From Gibbula magus (lineage: Eukaryota; Mollusca; Gastropoda; Trochida; Trochidae): a DNA stretch of 64,000 bases. Below, piece after piece: positions 45,201 to 54,779 of the stretch. The first letter of the stretch is position 1. Each line of letters opens with the position of its first letter. The stretch covers positions 41,200,358 through 41,264,357 of the forward strand of contig OW388300.1 of assembly GCA_936450465.1 (NCBI GenBank), written 5' to 3'. A program made the translations under genes and the position numbers. The notes under the pieces are model-generated. The model did not search any database, was not told the origin of the DNA, and saw only the letters and a program-made list of their open reading frames with translations.

Positions 45201-48200
45201 AGAACAAATTAGGAAATCAAACTTTGTGACAGGCGACCCCATCTTGGATCGTGTATACTCGCTTGGCGAGACTGCTCAAAAGTGTTAACTCGTGTGTTCG
45301 CGAGTACGGGCGAACTCGTTTTCGTTCAGAAGTGAGTAGTGAGAAGATCACATGTTTAAACATTATTTAGATGTTCATATGTTCTTTTATAAAGTACCTC
45401 AGGCCGCTAATGGCTGTGATACTACCGAAGCGACGTTAAGCAATAACTCACTCACTCACTCGCTCACTCATAAAGTACCTAAAACAATTATTGGATAACT
45501 TGTTGTGTCCGGCCAGTGTAATCAGACCTCCCCAGGCCACACCCATCGAGTACAGGGCGTAGTTGCAGCCCTCGATCCAGATCTTAAACACACACCCACA
45601 CAATAATTCAGTACATATTTTGGAAAGAGGTAATAGCAACATCTTTCAATCCAGATCTACCATCCATTATTCTACCATCCAGTCACATGGCGAGAAGTCT
45701 TATGAGATAGCAATGAGCATGGGCCAATGAGAGCAGATGGGAATCGCTAAAGTGATCAGATGTGTCTTGTTGGCACATTGTGTTGTTTATAATATCGGAG
45801 CATTAAAATTTTGAAATGAAAAGTTAATACTATTTTGGAACTTGCCATAGTCATTCTCTGGGGAAAACAGCCACATTCCTGTTCATATGATGAAAGGCCC
45901 AATGTGCTTTTAAATGCAATTGGAACTAGTGCGAACACCTCGATGAAGTTGTTTGATGCAAAACCCCTGTCTTTGCTGATGTTGATATGACGTCATTTTT
46001 AATTTCATTCTGAATTGTTCTAATGGTCTCATTTTGGTAAAACTTTAAGGTATTGCATTCTTTTTTTGGTACTAAGATGTTCCACGGGCACATTTACAGT
46101 TCTTGCAAACTGTTCAGCATGCAATCGGCCAATTTCCCGCTTTCAAGAAATTTAATGTTTTTTATGTGCCAAGCATTAACTTCTTAAACATTGAGGCTAG
46201 AGTCACAGTTTGGGGTTTCGGATTACAGCACGAGGATTTGAATTTTACCAGGCTCATGCAGATCATGTTACCATGACAACATGTAACGTGCATTTTCGCT
46301 GATAACTGATACCTTTTGACTTGCAATGGTAACCATCTGTACTCTACAGTACCAATAGCTCCACATGTTCTCTGACATTGACTAATGAGATGACAAACCA
46401 TAGGTTGATATGCAAACAGAAACTATAATCATTAAAACTCGCGGTTCTTTTGCTGCTCAGTATAGTAGAAAGAAATAAAACGGGCAGTCAAAACAAACAG
46501 AAAGTTGTTCTCAGCCCATTAAAACTAAAAATACTAATTGGACACATGTCTGCAGCGAAGCCATGTCTGCATAGCTGGCCGAAGTAAAGAAAAAGAATGC
46601 TGGTTTCTGTAATCTCAGTGACACGATGAACTATAATTTCAAAACACTATTTCGGATACACTAACCTCATGACAGTGCAAAGGAAAAAGGATTTTCTCAG
46701 AATTGACATCAGGCCTCAATTCAGAGCTTTATGTGCACCCTCATCAGCATCTACGCCAGAGGCTTTATTTTATGAACATATCATCAAGAGAGAAAAATAC
46801 CATTGGTCAAAGACTTTGCGCAGATGGACGTTTCCCGAGAAAGAACTTTTATCCCCCAGGTATCAACCTACCTCCATACAATCGTTCATTTCAGTCAGTC
46901 TTTTCAAGATCGGGGCGGGATAGCGCAGTGGTTAGCGCTTTCAGTTTCGGATCAAGAGGTCCGGGGTTCGAATCCCGCCAGGGCACGGCAACTTTGTCTG
47001 TAGTAGAGAACTCTTCTACACGCAGTATGGTTTTGGTGCAATGCTGCACTGAGTTTCAGCGTAGTACCCATGGTTCGCTAGTTCCAGCCGATGCTCGCAG
47101 GTTTCACCGCAATGCACTTTGGTTTATTGACTTATTTATGTGTTGATTCTATAGTAAGTTCTTGCACTTGAAAGTAACGGGTTTGAAGTCTCGTGTAACT
47201 TCTCGTCACGTGACTGGTTGGAAGAATTAAAAGGTTAACCGAGACTCACCTGTAATGTGTAGGTTGACCTTGATTCTGCCAACCAGTCTACAGTGTCGAG
47301 GGGTCACTGTCTTCACTGTCAAGTGCTACATCCTTGAAGTCTGACTGGCGCATGCGCGTTGCTATCTCATGTGACCCCTTGACACTATAGACTGGTTGGC
47401 AGAATCAAGGTTTAATTCAATGAAGTTAGCCGTGGATATGGATTAAAATGAGCAATTATAAACAAATTTTGATCCAAATCTAAAAAAAAGTACATTATGT
47501 GTTCAGTGAAGTACATTTAAATCATTGTCACCTTAATTGGAAAAAAATTATGTAGACTGTGGCTTCCCTCAATTCAGATCTTTCATTCATATCGGTTACA
47601 GAGGTTTACCAAACAACATTACACAACGATAAATACTGAGGATTGATGGCTGATTCTATGCTATTGGGTTGATTCCCATAATAAACCTGTCCTCCCAAAA
47701 TTATACAAATCCTACTTTGCGATCTGAACATGTTCGCAATTTAAGCAAGTCCCTGTCGAAGGGTCTAATCATTATATACCCTGGCTGATTAGCCTGCCGC
47801 AAACGAGCCAAGCTAGGCTTCACTGCTTACCATCTTATGGAAAAGGCCGACGGCGACTCCCTACAAGCTGCATCTTTAGTTTGCACATATATTGTGTTCA
47901 GCATAATGCGCAAACTATAACTCAAAAATGATGTGCGGCACCTTTTTTTAAATTCGCAGATCTTAATAAATTTCAGAATCTCTAAATCTCACCTTTGGAT
48001 CCATTAGTTTCTCGAAATTGGGGTAAATGTAGTAGGAGATCCCTTGTCCAGAACCCGGAAGTAAACAGCCCCGGATGAGGAAGGTGATGAATAGGATATA
48101 AGGGATACATACAGTGACATACACCACCTGAAACAATATTGCAATGTATGTACTTTGGTGAAAGTGTTGTAAATATGCCAACATCTGAAAGACAGAATAA

Positions 48201-51200
48201 AAATGTTGACATCTGAAGACAAACTAACGGACAGAGGTCTTATTAACATGGAAAAAAACTGATCTCAATCAACAATGAGTTGACCGAATGTTTAAATAAT
48301 AGGCCAAAAACTCAACTCAACTCAGCTAACAAAGACTGATTGATCTCCATGCTGTTGCTACAACTTGCTGTGTTTGAATGTACTTACTATGAACTTAACT
48401 TGTAATATTTATACCCTCCTACCAACGGTTTGGGGTATCTAGTCCGTCGGTCCGTCTTAAGACATTTATTGTCCGATCTAATACAGAAAAACTATTCATC
48501 TCATCCTTGTCAAATGTGGTACATTTCTTCTTCACTTCTAGGGGAGTTGCAGTGCTACATGTAACAGGATTTGGAGATGTTTTTATCCCCCGCTGCGCGT
48601 TTATCGCGAAGCGGGGGATATAGTACTCAACTGCGTCCGTCCGTATGTCCGTACGAAATGGAATAACTCAAATATTATTCACTATTCATATTTTGCATAT
48701 GGGTTCATCATGGGGAGAGTAATGTTCCTACAGAGTTTTGTGACATTGACCTTCATATCAAGGTCACACCGAGACTTTGTCATTTTACCCTTGTCAGCAG
48801 GATATTTCAAAAACTCTCTCCGAAATTTGGAATTAGTGGGCCTAACAAAATTGTATGTGCGTATTTTCAATATGATATGAAACTCAATTTTCACTCCGCT
48901 CATTTTGCTAAATTCAGTAAATGAATGTATTATTATGAAGTAAGGCAGAATTTAATGTAACCTTATAGTGTAGCTTATCGATCCTTAGGACTATCTTATT
49001 GAAATAAAAACATTTTTCTGTGTAGCCGACGTTTCAACAAAGATACTAATGTTGTTGTCAAGCATAGTATATTTGTGGAAACATAGCTTACACTGACTAA
49101 TGAAGATATATATAAATAAAATAGTTTCACATTCTTGGTCCTTATTTGTAAAAACTCTAGCATGGAGATTTGCTTTGATATGTGTATAATTGTGTGCAAT
49201 CATTATAAAGATTTTCAGAGTTCACCTTTCCTGAAACCTTTAGCCCTTTGAACATGATAAGGAAGACTCCAACATAGACGATTACTAGACACAACACCAG
49301 AGGCCATCTCATCCCTCCGATATCCTCCAGCCCGTCTGTTATCTCTAGCACTCGGTATCTGTCATATACACATGTTCATTTATTAGAAGAATTGGTATCA
49401 TGATGTGGAGAAGTTACGTTTAGTTAAAAAAAATATTGTAATGTTATACATACCATAAGTTTCACATATTAAACGTGTACGCTCACTGGCAAAAGTCCAA
49501 TGCTTAAAATATTCCCATCAGACCTATTTTAAATCAACTGTTCCAAACTACATAATGTCGACGTTTGAAGAGCTATTAAAGTTGTCTTATGGGTGACATA
49601 TGTTGGAAGTCAACAAGGTTTTGCGGGAAATGTTTAGTTCGTTTATTTGTGAATGTCACCAATTCTTAGTGTACATTTTGACTGGGCATGTTGAATGGAC
49701 AAACTCGATCGGCTAATGGCTGCCCTTGCTCCTTTACTCTATGTAATAGTTAGAACCTATGAAGAGAAATCTTAGTGATTAAAGAGGGGCGGAGCGAGCG
49801 TTGCGAGAGGGCCCCTTTTTAATCACTAAGATTTCTCTTCATAGGTTCTAACTGACTAAGAACTCCACCTACTTTTGATTGACAGGTTCAATGACGTCAC
49901 TATTTGTGTGAATTCCTTGTAATTGTTTCATATGACGCGATATCGCCAAGCTGTATGGACATGTTTTTATGAACTCTCACTTTTCGAAAAACATATTTAA
50001 TCGTAACATTTGTTATCATGCAACTAGAGCTAGATAATCTTCCATCTGTCTTTGAGGTGAGCTAATTTTCCTCTGTTCATTGTACTCGGAAATAGGTTAT
50101 TTTTAACCATGTAGAAACCGTTGTCTAAATCAAATTGTGGAATGTGTGAGTCATTAAAATTAACATTGTTGTTTCATAATTTAATGTACATGTAGATGGA
50201 AAGTAAATATATATTTAGTTGTTAGTGCTTTGTGTTTATATTACAGAAACAAATATAATATAATTAATTCATAATTTTATAATAAAATTAAGTCGGTTTT
50301 AGTTTGTTAAAAGATTGAAAGTTTTGTTTGTAAAACGACTTTAATAAAACTGAGACAAAGTGTACACTGATTATGCTAACTAACAAATGCATGCATGCAC
50401 AATATTTCGAAACGCATTTGCCAGTATCTTTATACCGCCTGTGTAGCGTAGTGTCGAGGTCGTGTTTACTTCGAGTCACGTGGGGCACATGTCAATAAAA
50501 AGTTGTAAAACATTGTTGTCATTTGATTTTGACCAATCAGGCACAGAGAGGGCGTGTCATGAAGAGCGTTTTAGCGTTGAGTTCTTCATCATTAAGAGTC
50601 TATTTTGTCAGGAAAATACGACCGTCTGATTGGCTGAGAAAGTAGGTTGAGTTATAATTAATGTAGGGTGTAGGTTTTTGTCATCTACGTTTTACCTACA
50701 TTTTAATTACAATATCGGGTTCCTACGTAGTACATTTACCATGAGACCAACCACCACATCTAAAGGATTGAAAACACTCTCAATAAATGAAATAAATTTG
50801 TATCAAATCTTTATTATATTGCATTTCATTGCATGAATTTGAAATTTATCATTGAAACATGTATCTAACCTCCAAAACTCCTCCGCGGCGGTAAGACCAG
50901 ATCCTGACAATGCTGATTCATTTGCATGACTGACGTTGTTCAGGTCAGTTAGAGTTGATGTAAGATTTAACGTCACCATTGGGATAACCATATTGGAGAT
51001 ATTATCAGAAGTCTTGTTGAGGACGTGATACTGCGAGATACACGAGGGGGTATTCCAGGGATTATCACAGTACACCCAGGGAATCTTATGGGCTATGATG
51101 TGGTAGAGGTAATACAGGAACCAGGCGAATAGACTCGGTGTGTAGGTTGCTATGATCATTGACATTATAACCATTCCGATTCCTATTCCTGAAAGATCAT

Positions 51201-54200
51201 TAAAATATGATAAGTCATTTATTGTCTTGGAAAACTAGAGAAAATGCATAAAACCAATAGTAGAGTTACATTTGGGAACGTCGCGTTGAACTTGAAGAAC
51301 TATTGACATTTTATCCTAATCTTTCACTCTCTATATGAATTGAAAACACTTGTTCACTCGACCGCTGCTACTATCATCCAAGACATCCATGTCAACGGTC
51401 GTTGATTACATCACCTGACATATTCAAGCCTTTCAGATGTCCTTATAATTAATTAGACTGACAACACATCCTTGATACCCTTGTCCAGTGTCCAGCATGT
51501 GGTCTGTCAAACCAGTAATCTTATGAGGATGCCATGATGTACTCGTATACATTCTTACAAATGCAAAGTGTTGCTCTCCCTGCAGATTCAAAACAGACTC
51601 GATGAAAACTCTGAACAGATTCGAAGTAGACTCAAACAGAAGACTGACATAACTCAACTCAAGGCCACGGACTCGATATTAGTAACCTTGTGTTTCAACA
51701 CTCCAGCTTGGGAGTGTGAGTCTTCACGAAAACGTTCGGGGGAAGATTGTGTCATGTTCTTTGACTGTGATAGTACCACTTGATTGGGATTATTGCACAC
51801 TTCCAAATAAAAAATTATGATCGACCAGCAACAACTGTCTCCAGTCATCAATTCCTCCTATTCATTTTCTTTTGTCTGAATTGTAATTTGTGGAGGATCT
51901 CATGGTAGCTCTTGTAGCTAACACAATTCCGGTGCCTAAGTTGAAGATGAGCGACTGCGAACCAACAGACGATGGAGGATGAAGAAAAAAAACACTGAAA
52001 CAACTGCTTTTTTGACGACTATCAACACTTCAGCAACTGACTGAAGTAAAATCAAACACATACCACATGTCTTATCAGATTGCGTAACAGTTTAGCAATA
52101 CTATAGCATTATGAGGTTGTTCCATTTCTGCATAATATATCTAAATTGTAGTTGTTGTCAAGTCACAAAAGAATGGCGATTGTTGAAATAAACAACAATA
52201 ATTGTTCAGTTTTCTATTAGTGCTTGATCAGAAAAACATTTGAAACATATTTTCATATAACCACGAGCATCAATACAGTCGCTCATTCGCATTTAAGTGG
52301 TGATGACGCTCCAGAGATACGTGCTTTGTGCGCAAGTGAATCAATCTCTGGGTGTGGTTGTCATTTATGTTATTGACTCGAATCACAGTTTTTCTACGAT
52401 TTCAATGGACCTTCATATTAATTATTTTTTCAGCATAACATGGAGATCACCATCAGTTATATTTCAGAATTATTTCAATTTTCATTTTAAGGAAAATCAG
52501 GTAGGCGTTTCTGTTGGCCGACAATGTATGAGCCTTTGTTTATCAAACAGGCAACAACCAAAATCTTATTTCTATCAACACATCTTCAACGAATATTACC
52601 ATATACAACACATAACAACCAACAACCTTCAACCTACAACCTACAACCTAACCCTAATCGACCGTGTCGTCCGGATCAACAAGCCTGTCAACAGAGAGAA
52701 TTTGTTTTCAAAGTTCGAATAGGCGTCTTCAAAACCTATCTATCAACGCCATCAACGCCATCAACGCCAATTTATTTTTCTAACGTCTTATTCATGCTAC
52801 ATTTACATTGGTCTATCCTTACAATACCCTATGTATAAATAAAATACTAGATCTGGCTATGTGATATAATGATATTTTATATTATTTACTTGCTGTTGCA
52901 AGACCTACCTTTGAAGGGTGGGGAGAGGTTCCAGACCTTGACGGGTCCACTCTGTGAGTACTGTCCTATCGTGGTCTCCAGGAACACACACGGTATCACA
53001 CCGATAATCGTGAATATCAGAAAGGGGATCAGGAAGGCTCCTAAAGAGACAGCGAAAAATATTAATCTATTTATTAATGTGTGAAGTAAGGGCCATGAGC
53101 GAAATGTCTTTGTGGTATTTTTGTCTTGCTAAAGGATGTTTAACTGTTGTATGTTTATGTTTAGAAACTGAAATACCAAACAGAAGTTAATCTCTGTCTC
53201 TGCCTGTGTCTGTGACTTTCACTGTCTGTCTGCCTCTGTCTGTTGATCTCTTTCACTGTATGTTTGTCTGTCTCTCTGTTTATTTATTGGTTGGAAGCAC
53301 AAACACCTACGCTGATACGCTGTTTGGATTTTACCCTATATCAACGTTGGAATATTAAAATCAACTTTCAACCAAGCATGCTTGTCATCTTCATATAATG
53401 GAAAATATATGCCCTATAAACACAGGTGTAGCAAATTTTTAACCACTTGACCAAGTGGGTAATCCAAAATAATTGTCCCCTTTTACTGCGAAAAGAGATA
53501 TTGTCTAAACATCTAAAATTGAAACGATCAGTGTGCTATTTTGGATAAATTCAATGCATAATTTCGCATTGCGGTTTTGGAAAATCCAAGAGTCATTACA
53601 TCCAAACGTTATCCACGCCGCACAATCGATATATTAGCGTCTCTTCCACACGCCATCCTTCCACTCAAGTATCAAATTTTTAAATAAGACTTAGATGTTT
53701 ATTGTACTCTTAACGTATCCACCACAGTGAACCACGTCTTCCTTCCGCAGATAAACCTAAATATATACCTACATAACCAATGGAATACTTAGAATAAGAA
53801 AAAGTTTGAACTGCTTTATGAAGAGGCCTCAAACAATGCCTTTTAAAAGGTTTTTCTTGTCTCTTACACGGTCTGTGTCTGTCTGTTTATCTCCTTCAAT
53901 GTCTATCTGTTTATCTCTTTTAGTGGACGTCTGTCTGCCTCACTCTGTCTGTTGATCTTCTTCACTGTATGTCTGCCTACCTCTCTCTGTATGTTGATGT
54001 CTTTCACTGTATATATGTCTACCTCTATCTGTATGTTGGTCTCTTTCACTGTATGTCTGTCTACCTCTCTCTGTATGCTGATCTCTTTCACTGTATGTCT
54101 GTCTGCCTCTCTCTGCATGTTGGTCTCTTTCACTGTATGTCTGTCTACCTCTCTCTGTATGCTCATCTATTACACTGCATGTCTGTCTACCTCTGTCTGC

Positions 54201-54671
54201 GTGTTCCTCTCTTTTACTGTATGTCTGCCTGCCTTTCTCTGTATGTTGATCTCTTTCACCGTATGTCTGTCTGCCTCTCTCTGCATGCTGATCTCTTTTA
54301 CTGTATGTCTGTCTGCCTCTCTCTGTATGTTGATATCTTTCACTGTATGTCTTTCTGCCTCTCTCTGTATGTTGATCTCTTTCACTGTATGTATGTCTGC
54401 CTCTCTCTGTATGTTGATCTATTTCACTGCCTGTCTGCCTGTCTGTTTTTCTTTTTCACTGTATGTCTGTCTGGCTTTCTCTGTATGTTGATCTCTTTCA
54501 CCGTATGTCTGTCTGCCTCTCTCTGTATGTTTATCTCTTTCACTGTATGTCTGTCTGCCTCTCTCTGTATGTTGATCTCCTTAACTGTATGTATGTCTGT
54601 GTTTCTCTGTCTCTCTGTCTCTCTCTGTCTCTCTGTCTCTGTCTGTCACTGTATGTCTGTCTGTCTGTCTG

Positions 54672-54702
<31 letters not shown>

Positions 54703-54703
54703 G

Positions 54704-54779
<76 letters not shown>

